A stretch of DNA of 64,000 nucleotides from an uncultured Lachnospiraceae bacterium. Lineage in GTDB: Bacteria > Bacillota > Clostridia > Lachnospirales > Lachnospiraceae. Positions 24,843 to 33,789 of the stretch are shown piece after piece. The stretch is taken from assembly GCA_947644545.1 (NCBI GenBank), contig CANRZW010000016.1, positions 1 to 64,000 of the forward strand, written 5' to 3'. The notes beneath the pieces are model-generated. The model was not told the origin of the DNA. It searched no databases and saw only the letters and a list, made by a program, of their open reading frames with translations. Numbering within the stretch: the first letter of the stretch is position 1; each line of letters opens with the position of its first letter. Position numbers and translations under genes: made by a program.

Positions 24843-27101
24843 TTGAACGAATATCCAACAGATTCCAATATCATTGAATATATGTTAACCCTGCTCAATA
24901 TTTCCGATCAGGCTCATGACGATCCTCATTTTCTCTCTGCGATCAGCGCCTTGAAATCCGCAGCGGCGGTGCAGCCTCTTCCGGCCATGCTGGAGGAACA
25001 TCATGCCCAGATGCCGAACGGAATCCTGCGGTTTATGAACCAGATGCCCGGCGGCTTCTTTATCTATCACGCAGACGAGGAAGAACAGATCATTTACGTC
25101 AATCAGGCGCTTCTGCGGATCTTCGGCTGCGATACCGCAGAACAGTTCCGCACCCTGACCGGTAATTCCTTCAAGGGCATGGTCCATGCGGAAGACCTCT
25201 GTGCGGTGGAGGAAAGCATTCGGGAACAGATCTCTCAGAGCAAATATGATCTTGACTATGTGGAATACCGGATCATCCGCAGAGACGGCGAGATCCGATG
25301 GATCGAAGATTACGGGCATTTCGTGCACAGTGACATCATCGGCGATATTTTCTATGTCTTCATCAGCGACGCCACCGAAAAACGGCGGCGCCAGCTGACA
25401 GAACAGAGTACTCTGATCCAGAATGCCGCCGCGGAAAACGAGATGAAGCTGCGCAGTCTGATCGAATCTTATGACCAGGAACGGAAACTGATCTATCAGG
25501 AGCATCTGCGCCGTTTGGAAGTCATAGAAGGCCTCAGCGTCAACTACGAGTCCATTCTTTATGTGGACCTGGACTCGGATACCATACTGCCCTACCGGCT
25601 CAGTGTACGCACCGAGCAGCTTTTCCAGAATCCGAACCAGACCCGCGGTTTCAGGTGGTACACGACTGATTATGTGAATACCTGGGTTCATCCGGAAGAC
25701 CGCAGACTGGTAGCCGAAGTCACAACACCGGCTTATATTCGGACCAAACTGTCCGAAAGCAAGACCTATTACGTGAATTACCGCATCATCTCAGACGGTG
25801 AAACACAGTATCTGCAGCTGCGCATCGTGAATGTCGGAAACCGTGAGCGAATCTCCCAGATCGTGATCGGATACCGGCGGGTTGACGACGAGATCCTATA
25901 TGAGATGAAGCAGCAGAAGGCCCTGGAGGAAGCCTTAAAACAAGCCCGTACAGCGAACAACACAAAGGACACCTTCCTCTCAAACATGTCTCATGACATG
26001 CGCACGCCGTTAAACGCCATTTTCGGTTACACGGCCCTGGCCCGAAAATATCTCGGCAATCCGACGATGGTGGATTCCTATCTCGATAAGATCGATATCG
26101 CGGGCAGACAGCTTCTGGACATGATAGAACAGATCCTGGAAATCTCCTGGATGGAATCCAAAGAGATACAGATCATGGAAACGGCCTGCAGTCTTGCCGA
26201 TATCGCGCACGAAGTGCTTACCACCGTACTGCCCCAGGCGGAAGACAAGAACATTACCATGCAGGTGGATCTGACCGGCCTGATCCATTGCGACGTCTAT
26301 GCGGATCAGACAAAACTGACCCAGATTTTCCTGAATCTGGTAAACAACGCTATAAAATATACGGAAAACAACGGCAGGATCGACATAATCGCCGTTGAGA
26401 ACAAGCAGCTGCCCAATGACCAGGCCGTTTATCAGTTTCTGGTCAAAGATACCGGAATCGGCATCAGCAAAGAATTTCTGGAACATATTTTTGAACCTTT
26501 TCAGCGGGAGAGAAATACCACTTACAGCGGCGTGTATGGTACGGGTCTCGGCCTGACCATCGCCAAGAACATAATCGAGATGATGAAGGGAACAATCACC
26601 GCGGACAGCACTCCCGGCAAAGGCAGCACCTTCACGATCACGCTTACGCTCCGACAGCAGAACAGCCCTTTGACCGCTGACAGCTGCACCGATTCCCTGC
26701 CGGATCTCTTGTCCGGCCGCAAGATACTTCTGGTGGATGACAATGAGATCAATCTCGAGATCGAGACGGAGCTTTTGCAGGAACTGGGATTCTGTATCGA
26801 GACAGCTGCGGACGGCAGTCTGGCAGTGGAGAAGTTACGAACTTCCCGTCCCGATGAATTTGCCCTGATCCTGATGGATATTCAAATGCCCGTAATGGAC
26901 GGGCGACGGGCGGCCGAGATCATCCGCAGGTTTGAAGATCCGGTTCTCTCCCGCATTCCGATCATTGCACTGTCCGCCAACGCCTTCGAAAGCGACAAGC
27001 GTCTGTCCGCGGAAAGCGGGATGAACGCTCACCTGACGAAGCCTCTTGACGTACCGATCCTGTTAGAGACCATCGCCCGCGTCCTGCCCTCCGGCAGCTG
27101 A
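24843..27101 (+). CDS. soluble hybrid histidine kinase with receiver domain
   Basis: A 752-residue sensor: an N-terminal region, a PAS domain (about 65-185; FFIYHADEEEQIIYVNQALLRIFG), a second PAS-like domain (about 225-350), a dimerisation helix with the phospho-histidine H384 in SNMSHDMRTPLNAIFG, a HATPase domain (NLVNNAIKYTENN, DTGIGISKEF, GTGLGLTIAKN) and a C-terminal receiver with phospho-acceptor D679 (LILMDIQMPVMDG). No membrane helix is visible, so it senses a cytoplasmic signal. The start is a TTG, chosen because GGAGG is 6 nt upstream. It is a single-gene unit with no output regulator nearby. Confidence 0.93.
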   Translation: MNEYPTDSNIIEYMLTLLNISDQAHDDPHFLSAISALKSAAAVQPLPAMLEEHHAQMPNGILRFMNQMPGGFFIYHADEEEQIIYVNQALLRIFGCDTAEQFRTLTGNSFKGMVHAEDLCAVEESIREQISQSKYDLDYVEYRIIRRDGEIRWIEDYGHFVHSDIIGDIFYVFISDATEKRRRQLTEQSTLIQNAAAENEMKLRSLIESYDQERKLIYQEHLRRLEVIEGLSVNYESILYVDLDSDTILPYRLSVRTEQLFQNPNQTRGFRWYTTDYVNTWVHPEDRRLVAEVTTPAYIRTKLSESKTYYVNYRIISDGETQYLQLRIVNVGNRERISQIVIGYRRVDDEILYEMKQQKALEEALKQARTANNTKDTFLSNMSHDMRTPLNAIFGYTALARKYLGNPTMVDSYLDKIDIAGRQLLDMIEQILEISWMESKEIQIMETACSLADIAHEVLTTVLPQAEDKNITMQVDLTGLIHCDVYADQTKLTQIFLNLVNNAIKYTENNGRIDIIAVENKQLPNDQAVYQFLVKDTGIGISKEFLEHIFEPFQRERNTTYSGVYGTGLGLTIAKNIIEMMKGTITADSTPGKGSTFTITLTLRQQNSPLTADSCTDSLPDLLSGRKILLVDDNEINLEIETELLQELGFCIETAADGSLAVEKLRTSRPDEFALILMDIQMPVMDGRRAAEIIRRFEDPVLSRIPIIALSANAFESDKRLSAESGMNAHLTKPLDVPILLETIARVLPSGS

Positions 27102-27133
27102 CCCGGCTTTCTGCGTCACCGTCACAATATGCA

Positions 27134-27162
27134 AGCCAGCGCACGAAGAAAGTACGCTGGCT
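27134..27162 (+). terminator. terminator-like hairpin after the hybrid kinase
   Basis: AGCCAGCG pairs with CGCTGGCT (8 bp) between the convergent kinase and manA genes. The U-tract is poor (CATTATTT), so efficiency is uncertain. Confidence 0.5.
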
Positions 27163-27189
27163 CATTATTTGTGCTGCTGTTCTTTTTGT

Positions 27190-28146
27190 TCAGACCGTCG
27201 AAGCGATCAGCTGCATCTTACCCCGCAGGATCACCTCTCCATATCCATCCGGCAGAATGAAATGATCCCCCTTGCGGACCGACCGTCCGTTGACCGTCCC
27301 CTCTCCCTCGATAACACTCATGATCAGAAAAGGATATGCCTGATCAAAGGTGACTTCCTGTGTCACATCAGTCTTCCATACCCTGAAACATTCACAGGAA
27401 CACAACAGATTCATGGTATTTTGCGGCAGTTCATCGGCTTTCAGGATGCTCTCTTCGACTCTTCCTGCCGGCGCCGTGATCACGTCGATGCTCTTATCGA
27501 TATGCAGCTCTCTCGGCCTGCCGTCCACCATCCTGTCATAGTCATAGACCCGGTATGTAATATCACTGCTCTGCTGCGTCTCCATAACCATGATGCCGCC
27601 CTTGATGGCGTGTACGGTACCCGGATCAATACGAATAAAGTCACCCTTCTTCACCGGGATCTCCCGGATCAGTTCCGTCCAGCGGCCTTCTTCTATCATA
27701 GCGGTAAGCTCTGCTTTATCCTTCGCGTTATGTCCGATCACCAGCCGGGCATCCTCATCGCAGGCCAGCACATACCAGCACTCGGTCTTGCCGAGAGAAC
27801 CGTTCTCATGAGCCTTCGCATAGGCATCATCAGGATGTACCTGAATGCTCAGATCCGCTTTGGCATCAATGATCTTCACCAACAGCGGAAACCTGTCCAA
27901 TCCGGTATTGCCAAAAAGATCCGGATGCTTTATCCAAAGCTCCGAGAGCAGTTCTCCCTCATACATCCCTTCTCTGACCTGGCAGTCACCGTTTGGATGG
28001 GCGCTGACCCCCCAGCACTCTCCGGTATCGCTGCCCGGAATCTCATAGTTCCATTCACGGCCCAGCCTGTCTCCGCCCCACACCATCTGTCTGAATATGG
28101 GCTTTAAAAATATGATCTGTTCTTTTGTTTGATCCGTTGATCGCAT
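27190..28146 (-). CDS. manA: class I mannose-6-phosphate isomerase
   Basis: ManA interconverts mannose-6-phosphate and fructose-6-phosphate in the cytoplasm. The 318-residue protein is the short Firmicutes form with the zinc ligands in SIQVHPDD (Gln, His), KTECWY (Glu) and GTVHAI (His), and the substrate loop DYDR. The ATG at 28146 has GAGG 7 nt upstream and its own promoter. It stands alone, convergent with the kinase gene. Confidence 0.95.
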   Translation of the reverse strand: MRSTDQTKEQIIFLKPIFRQMVWGGDRLGREWNYEIPGSDTGECWGVSAHPNGDCQVREGMYEGELLSELWIKHPDLFGNTGLDRFPLLVKIIDAKADLSIQVHPDDAYAKAHENGSLGKTECWYVLACDEDARLVIGHNAKDKAELTAMIEEGRWTELIREIPVKKGDFIRIDPGTVHAIKGGIMVMETQQSSDITYRVYDYDRMVDGRPRELHIDKSIDVITAPAGRVEESILKADELPQNTMNLLCSCECFRVWKTDVTQEVTFDQAYPFLIMSVIEGEGTVNGRSVRKGDHFILPDGYGEVILRGKMQLIASTV

Positions 28147-28171
28147 ACTTGTACCTCGTTCCCATTATCGT

Positions 28172-28200
28172 ATCATACCAAAAGAAAACGTATTTAACAA
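28172..28200 (-). promoter_or_regulatory. manA promoter
   Basis: On the minus strand TTGTTA (28195-28200) and TATGAT (28172-28177) are 17 bp apart, giving a short leader before the manA ATG. Confidence 0.65.
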
Positions 28201-28381
28201 TTCCCTTATGAAATTCTGTTCCGGTTTGTTTCGATTCCCTGCGATACGTTTTGCTTCCGGCATTCCCAATAATCAGTTTCAATAATTAGTTGCATCGTCT
28301 ATGCGGGATAATTTTTAATTAATTTTAGCCAATTTATTAACCTCTCCCGCTGATACAATTATACGTTCAAAGAAACAGAAT

Positions 28382-28440
28382 AACAAGTAAATGTTCCTGC
28401 ATTTTCCATTTTTATAGATTTTGCACAACATTTACTTGTT
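28382..28440. other. 14-bp inverted repeat in a 422-bp AT-rich gap
   Basis: The gap 28147-28568 holds the manA promoter and, further out, the perfect arms AACAAGTAAATGTT (28382-28395) and AACATTTACTTGTT (28427-28440) separated by 31 nt. It could be a terminator for the germination gene, a pair of regulator sites or the ends of a small element. No U-tract supports the first. Nothing else is recognised in this gap. Confidence 0.7.
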
Positions 28441-28568
28441 TCTATTAAAATTTTCAGTCCATATTCAACTAAGCTTTTGCAATGAAAATTACTTTCCAAT
28501 CCTTTCTTTTACTTATACATTAGCTTAATATTAATCTCTGTATTAACCATACATTCCTATATATAAAC

Positions 28569-30002
28569 CTACTTTCTGGATTCCGGAAGCCGCAGTCGAA
28601 AGAGCCGTTTCGCCAGCTGCCTGAGATTAAAGGGCAGAAGCGGATAGATATAACTCTTCTCCGACAAGGTCCTGTTACATACGATGGCCAGAATAAAGAA
28701 CAGAACCGCTCCGATATAACCGTACAGGCCGAACATCGCCGTCAGGATCAGATTCAGGATCCGCATAAATTTCAATGCATACCCAAGCTCATAATTCTGC
28801 TGCGTATAGTTTGCGATAGCCACAAACGCCATATACAGCATCACCTCCGAATTGAACCATCCGCTGTTGACCGAAAACTCTCCCAGAACAAGGGCGGCCA
28901 TCACGCTCAACGGTGTACTTAACATATTCGGAGTGTTGACCGCCGCCAGCTTCAACCCGTCAATAGCCAGCTCCAGGATCAAAAACTGCGCCAGCAGGGG
29001 AATATTCGGATCCTCCTGCAACATGATAAAGTCAAAGGATTCCGGTACCCATTGCGGATTGTTCATCAGCAGCAGAAAGGTCGGCGTCATGATATAGGTC
29101 AGGATTGCGATCAGGAACCGGGAAAGGCGCAGATAGGTTCCTGTGATCGGCGGAAAATAATAGTCATCCGCTTCCTCCACGATATCGAAGATAGAGGTCG
29201 GCACGATCATGGCCGAAGGAGAATTGTCTACCAGGATAACGATGTCTCCCTCCAGCACCTGCGCTGACGCTACGTCCGGCCGCTCCGTAAACTTGAATTT
29301 CGGGAAGGGATTGTACCATTTACGCTGATACAGGCATTCGGCAAGGCTCTCCTGATTCATGGTCAGCGCATCTACCTTAATGTTTTCAATCCTTTTCCTC
29401 ACCTTATCCAGAAAACCATGATCCACACGGTTATCCATGTAACAGAGGACAATATCCGTACGGGAACTTTTCCCGGCATTCAACATCTCCATACGAAGCT
29501 CCGTACTCCGGATCCGTCGTCTGATCAGAGCCGTATTAAAGACCACCGTTTCCACAAATCCGTCTTTGGAGCCGCGCAGCGTCTTATCCTTATCCGGCTC
29601 CTCCACTCCTCTGGCCGGATACGTTCTGGAATCAAGAAGCACACATCTGTCATAACCGTCAATAAACAGCGCAAACACACCTGACAGGATATTGTAGAGA
29701 ATATCTTCCCACTTGTCTTTTAAATCCACCTCCACATAGGGAGTCGCCTTCTTTGCCATCTCATAGGCATTCTGCGGCATATCCTCGGCCTTTAATCCGA
29801 TAAAGTACTGCAGGATCTTCATCATCAGTTCATCCTTGCAGAACCCGTCTATAAAATAGATGCACGCCTGCCTTCCGCCGATCTCGATCACGCGGTAGAC
29901 CACATCAAAACTGGAGTCCGGCGCCATCCTCTCCTTCATATACAGCATGGTCTGCTGCAGGGAAGTGGTCATTCTCTCATTAGCTTCTTCTTTTTTCTGC
30001 AC
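28569..30002 (-). CDS. GerA-family spore germination protein, most like SpoVAF
   Basis: The GerA A-subunit family sits in the spore inner membrane and acts in germination. This protein of about 478 residues has a long soluble N-terminal half (LDSRTYPARGVEEPD and RRRIRSTELRMEML are family motifs) and about five to six helices, with the PNMLSTPLSVMAAL segment, ending in FNLRQLAKRLFRLRLP. The R-S/T-Y-P-x-R...EEPD...RGxxDGF pattern and length resemble SpoVAF. The sigma-G promoter starts transcription only about 7 nt before the ATG at 30026, leaving it no ribosome site; AAGGAG lies 9 nt before a GTG at 30002, which is therefore taken as the start. It stands alone, without gerB or gerC genes. Confidence 0.88.
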   Translation of the reverse strand: MQKKEEANERMTTSLQQTMLYMKERMAPDSSFDVVYRVIEIGGRQACIYFIDGFCKDELMMKILQYFIGLKAEDMPQNAYEMAKKATPYVEVDLKDKWEDILYNILSGVFALFIDGYDRCVLLDSRTYPARGVEEPDKDKTLRGSKDGFVETVVFNTALIRRRIRSTELRMEMLNAGKSSRTDIVLCYMDNRVDHGFLDKVRKRIENIKVDALTMNQESLAECLYQRKWYNPFPKFKFTERPDVASAQVLEGDIVILVDNSPSAMIVPTSIFDIVEEADDYYFPPITGTYLRLSRFLIAILTYIMTPTFLLLMNNPQWVPESFDFIMLQEDPNIPLLAQFLILELAIDGLKLAAVNTPNMLSTPLSVMAALVLGEFSVNSGWFNSEVMLYMAFVAIANYTQQNYELGYALKFMRILNLILTAMFGLYGYIGAVLFFILAIVCNRTLSEKSYIYPLLPFNLRQLAKRLFRLRLPESRK

Positions 30003-30039
30003 AACCAAAAACTCCTTCCAAGACATAACTTATTGCTGC

Positions 30040-30070
30040 TAGTATGTCTTGAAAAGAGTTTTCTTATTCA
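30040..30070 (-). promoter_or_regulatory. sigma-G (forespore) promoter
   Basis: On the minus strand TGAATA (30065-30070) and CATACTA (30040-30046) are 18 bp apart, matching the established sigma-G consensus. It drives the GerA-family gene late in the forespore. A 7-bp palindrome TCATATC/GATATGA (30068-30092) overlaps the -35 box. Confidence 0.8.
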
Positions 30071-30110
30071 TATCATCTTATGATCGATATGACCGATTTC
30101 TAAAATCACT

Positions 30111-30545
30111 CTACTGCTTTCCGGTACTGCCGTGTCCGCCCCGGTCCTCATGCTTAAGATGCTCCACCTCGTCAAACACGATCTTCGGCTGGTTCTCCAT
30201 GATCCGGAACTGACAGATCCTGTCATTGATATGGATCTGCGTATCCCGCAGCGCGTAGACAGGCATAAACCACTGGTCATTATCTCCGCAGTAAGAACTG
30301 TCGATCACACCCTGATGGTTCGTCTGGATAATGCCATAATTCTTAAAAGTAGAGCTTCTGGGCACTACATGCGCCTCATAACCTCTCGGTAATTCCATAC
30401 CGACCCCCAATGGAATCAATCTAAATTCCCCCTGTTTCAGCGTAACGTCCTCCGCCGCACGCAGGTCGATCCAGTCAGACTTGCCGTCTATATAAGTCAG
30501 TTTGTCTATTTTGTCCGAAAAGTATTTGATCCTGATCGTTTCCAC
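30111..30545 (-). CDS. dut: dUTP diphosphatase
   Basis: dUTPase hydrolyses dUTP to dUMP, keeping uracil out of DNA and feeding dTMP synthesis. All five trimeric-dUTPase motifs are visible: [33 protein letters not shown] and the C-terminal RGGHGSTGK. The start is taken as the GTG at 30545 (144 residues), 22 bp after nrdG, with GGAGAGG about 9 nt upstream; a longer frame would run through the end of nrdG. It is the third gene of an nrdD-nrdG-dut unit devoted to deoxynucleotide supply. Confidence 0.93.
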   Translation of the reverse strand: METIRIKYFSDKIDKLTYIDGKSDWIDLRAAEDVTLKQGEFRLIPLGVGMELPRGYEAHVVPRSSTFKNYGIIQTNHQGVIDSSYCGDNDQWFMPVYALRDTQIHINDRICQFRIMENQPKIVFDEVEHLKHEDRGGHGSTGKQ

Positions 30546-30567
30546 TCTCTTCTGCCTCTCTCCCAAA

Positions 30568-31071
30568 TTAATCCTTGCAGTGCAGCACCGGCACGGTCGA
30601 ATCTTCCTGCCGCAGGCTGCGCTGTACATCGATCACCCGCTGATTGGCACTGCCCCGCCAGCGCAGCTTCGTATCTTTCAAATCTGCCACAAATTCTCCG
30701 TCCACCAGCACATCTACATATTCCAGCAGAGAATAATGCCGGATGTCTTCCCATTTATCTCCGGTATAGAGCCAGATCGTCTTATCCGGATACCGCTCCC
30801 TGATCTCCTCCATCAACTCCCGCACTGCCAGACGATTGGACGCATGGAGCGGATCCCCGCCGGAAAAGGTGATACCGGAGATATAGGATTTCTCCAGCTG
30901 ATCAAAAATCTCCTGTCTGGCTTTATTGTCAAACAAAACGCCGCCGTCCGGATCCCACGTGATCGGATTATGGCAATCCTTACAGCAGTGGGAACAGCCG
31001 GCCACCCAGAGCACCACGCGCAGGCCATCGCCGTTTAGCATATCATCCCTGGTTATATTGTGATATCTCAT
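30568..31071 (-). CDS. nrdG: anaerobic ribonucleotide reductase activating protein (first copy)
   Basis: NrdG is the radical-SAM activase that places the glycyl radical on NrdD. The 167-residue protein has the cluster motif C26-x3-C30-x2-C33 ([11 protein letters not shown], with an extra C29) and the SAM-binding GGDPL. Its ATG shares one base with the nrdD stop (TAATG), so the two are translationally coupled. A second, shorter-motif paralogue is at 54052-54579. Confidence 0.95.
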   Translation of the reverse strand: MRYHNITRDDMLNGDGLRVVLWVAGCSHCCKDCHNPITWDPDGGVLFDNKARQEIFDQLEKSYISGITFSGGDPLHASNRLAVRELMEEIRERYPDKTIWLYTGDKWEDIRHYSLLEYVDVLVDGEFVADLKDTKLRWRGSANQRVIDVQRSLRQEDSTVPVLHCKD

Positions 31072-33260
31072 TACATACTTTTCCTTTCTGCGATCTCCGC
31101 CATCTTCGCCTCACTGAGCCTGGTATCCCCGTGCACCCGGGAATAAGCCAGATAACCGTTCATACGATCGATTTTCGTCAGATTACGGCTGCCGCAGACA
31201 GGACAGACATCCATCTCCAGCTCCTGATGACCACAGTCGTCGCAGTAAGCCAGCGACAGATTGACACCTTCATAGAATCCCATCTCCATGGCACGGCGGA
31301 TCAGCGTCTTGATGGCGTCAATATTATAGTCGATCGGATACTTCACATACTGGATCTTGCCGCCGTTAGCCAGTTCCCAGAAACGGTATTCCAGATCCTG
31401 CTTCTCGATTGGCGTGATCTCCTCCGTCACATGACAGTGGAAACTGTTGGAGACATACTCTCTGTCGGATACTCCCTCTATAATGCCATATTTGGCCCGG
31501 AACTGTTTCACCTGCAGGCCGCAGAGATTCTCCGCCGGCGTGCCATAGATCGCATACAGATTACCGTCCGCTTCTTTATATTCGGCTATCTTTTCATTGA
31601 TATGCTCCAGCACTTCCAAGGCAAAAGCGCCATCCTCCACCAGCGACTTTCCATTATACAATTCCTGCAGTTCATTGAATGCCGTGATACCAAAACTGGC
31701 CGTGGCCGTCTTTAAGATCGGTTTGATCTTATCATGCAGCTGCAGATGCCCGCCCAGGAAACCGCCCTCGCAGTAAGCCAGCGGATTGGTGGAAGCACGC
31801 ATCTCTCCCAGATAGGCATAGGTCCGGATATGCAGCTGACGGATCAGATTCAGATAATAATCCAGCACCTCGTAGAAATCCCTGCTCTCCTGACGGGACT
31901 TCGCCAGGATCATCGGCAGATGCAATGATACCACGCCGATATTGAACCTTCCCACGAATACAGGTACATCCGTATCGTCGGCCGGATGCATACCGCCCCT
32001 CTCATACCAGGGCGAAAGGAATGCCCGGCACCCCATGGGGGAGATCACCTTGCCGTACTGCTTATACATGCTTGCAATATAGCCTTTGCCGGTAAGGCTC
32101 AGCCAATCCGGATACATGGTCTTAGCGGAACACTCCACGCCCGCGTTAAATACCTCTTCCAATTCCCTGCCCGGTCCGTGCAGATTCTCGTCATACAAAA
32201 ATACGATCTTCGGGAACAGTACCGGCTTCTTGCATTCCTTCTTACCCTGTCCCTTACGTCGCACATTGAGCATCACAATGGTCGCCATCTTCGCAAATCT
32301 TCCCGTGCCGATCCCCGCCGTCACGGTAATAAACGGATAATCCCCGCGGCTGCTGGCCACGGTATTGAATTTGTATTCCCAGCCCTGAAAGCCCTGCTCA
32401 AACTCCTTCTCCACATCCGCAAGCGCTTCCGCTCTGGCAGTCTCCTCGTCGATTCCCAGCCGCATATACTTCTCGATATCCCGCTTATAGGACTTCTCCG
32501 CATAAGGCTCCAAGATCTTGTCCACCTCCGGCACGGTAAAACCGCCGTACTGCTGGCTCGCCGCGCTCAGTACGATATCACCGATCACATCAAATGCCAC
32601 ATCCAGCGTCTTGGGTTCGTTATACCAGATATTGCCCATCTCAAACCCGCCGCTCAGAACCTCCGCCACATTAAACAGACAACAGTTCATGGTGTCTCTT
32701 CTGGCAGACATATCGTGTACATACAGATATCCGTCCCGGCAGGCCTGAATCTCCTCCGTAGTCATGAAAAACTTCTGGTACAATTCTTTATTAAACTGAT
32801 TAAAGATCAGACTCCTCTTGGTGGAGACAAGCGCGCTGTCCGTATTAGCGTTCTCCTTGTCCCCTATGTACATGATGGACTGGCTCTTCTTATACACATC
32901 ATCCATCATACGCACAAAATCCTGCTTGTAATTACGATAATCCCGATAGCTCTTGGCAACGATGGGCTTCACATCCTCCAGCGCACTCTCCACCATGTTG
33001 TGCATGATCTGGATCGGAATCCGCTCCTCCCCCAGCTCGTTGACCTTATCGATCACAGTCTGGCATATATGTCGTTTCTCTTCATCCGTGAATTTGGTCA
33101 GCGCACGATAGGCGCTCTTTCCTACGGCATCGATGACCTTCTGAACATTGAAATCTTCCAGGCTCCCGTCCTTCTTGATCACCTTCACGATCTTATCCGG
33201 TCTATACTCCATCTCAAAATTCTCTTCCGCCGTAGTGTCTGTTCCAAACATACTGCTCAT
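31071..33260 (-). CDS. nrdD: class III anaerobic ribonucleoside-triphosphate reductase (first copy)
   Basis: NrdD makes dNTPs without oxygen using a glycyl radical. The 729-residue protein has an N-terminal ATP-cone (about 22-115; KVIKKDGSLEDFNVQKVIDAV), the ten-stranded barrel, a C-terminal zinc site (CDDCGH and CPVCGS) and the radical glycine G702 in RMNGYLAYSR. The cysteine usually found before the radical glycine (CGY) is replaced by Asn, and a barrel motif reads SSRGDYPFITV instead of the TTNGQAPFITV of the second copy, so the two belong to different NrdD subtypes. GGAGGGG lies 5 nt before the ATG. NrdR-like boxes lie far upstream. Confidence 0.95.
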   Translation of the reverse strand: MSSMFGTDTTAEENFEMEYRPDKIVKVIKKDGSLEDFNVQKVIDAVGKSAYRALTKFTDEEKRHICQTVIDKVNELGEERIPIQIMHNMVESALEDVKPIVAKSYRDYRNYKQDFVRMMDDVYKKSQSIMYIGDKENANTDSALVSTKRSLIFNQFNKELYQKFFMTTEEIQACRDGYLYVHDMSARRDTMNCCLFNVAEVLSGGFEMGNIWYNEPKTLDVAFDVIGDIVLSAASQQYGGFTVPEVDKILEPYAEKSYKRDIEKYMRLGIDEETARAEALADVEKEFEQGFQGWEYKFNTVASSRGDYPFITVTAGIGTGRFAKMATIVMLNVRRKGQGKKECKKPVLFPKIVFLYDENLHGPGRELEEVFNAGVECSAKTMYPDWLSLTGKGYIASMYKQYGKVISPMGCRAFLSPWYERGGMHPADDTDVPVFVGRFNIGVVSLHLPMILAKSRQESRDFYEVLDYYLNLIRQLHIRTYAYLGEMRASTNPLAYCEGGFLGGHLQLHDKIKPILKTATASFGITAFNELQELYNGKSLVEDGAFALEVLEHINEKIAEYKEADGNLYAIYGTPAENLCGLQVKQFRAKYGIIEGVSDREYVSNSFHCHVTEEITPIEKQDLEYRFWELANGGKIQYVKYPIDYNIDAIKTLIRRAMEMGFYEGVNLSLAYCDDCGHQELEMDVCPVCGSRNLTKIDRMNGYLAYSRVHGDTRLSEAKMAEIAERKSM

Positions 33261-33593
33261 TCAGTCCCCTCCATGGTATTAACTACTTCATTCCTGTTCC
33301 AAAAATCTGCTGCGCACAGAACCCGCTCCTCTTATCGTCATCGTTCTGCCAACCAGCCCGGCCCTGTCTTCATTCCTGTAACGCTGCAGCATCCGGCATT
33401 GGTTTACATAACATCTATCGTCAAACATTCAACAAACACACTTGCCCTGTACATAATCCTGTACCCCGGCCATGTGCTCGAATCCGATTCCCCTTTACTC
33501 ATTACTATATTAAGACAATGAATTGACGTTTCTATATCGCTTACACCGCCTGACACCGAAGATATCGCAGAAATTCAACTGATACGCAATAGA
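33261..33593 (-). other. long nrdD leader region
   Basis: If the promoter at 33594-33623 is the main one, the nrdD mRNA has a leader of about 330 nt. I see no known riboswitch in it. A 32-codon open frame starts near 33503 but lacks a ribosome site. A nearer promoter (TTGAAT and TATGTA around 33408-33435) is possible but weak. Confidence 0.4.
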
Positions 33594-33646
33594 ATTATAA
33601 ATACAAAATATAGAACTGGTTAACATAAAAATACTATATTTTGTGG
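33594..33646 (-). promoter_or_regulatory. nrdDG-dut promoter with paired NrdR-like boxes
   Basis: The two 16-mers at 33601-33616 (ATACAAAATATAGAAC) and 33631-33646 (ATACTATATTTTGTGG) match the NrdR box ACACTATATATTGTGT or its complement at about 11 and 13 of 16 positions and start 30 bp apart. The first lies between TTAACC (33618-33623) and TATAAT (33594-33599) on the minus strand. Two boxes about three helical turns apart is the established NrdR arrangement. Confidence 0.7.
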
Positions 33647-33710
33647 CGTACATTCAGTATATGCCAACTGCCATTCTCTGTCAATGACCTCCTTATTAGA
33701 AAAAGCACTG

Positions 33711-33740
33711 AAAAAGGATATGCCTTTTTGTGACATATCC
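33711..33740 (-). terminator. terminator of the aminotransferase gene
   Basis: GGATATG (33716-33722) pairs with CATATCC (33734-33740) around an 11-nt loop, and the minus strand continues with TTTTTC. It separates the aminotransferase from the nrd promoter. Confidence 0.75.
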
Positions 33741-33789
33741 CAAAAAAAATTTTTATCCCGAAATGCTATTGACAATCCGGTTTTACCAC

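Noticed and set aside
31986-33521. 511-codon plus-strand open frame
   Set aside because: Shadow of nrdD on the other strand, with typical His/Arg-rich composition.
33261-33593. Riboswitch in the nrdD leader
   Set aside because: Checked by eye for purine and cobalamin-type conserved blocks; none found. Kept only as an unexplained leader.
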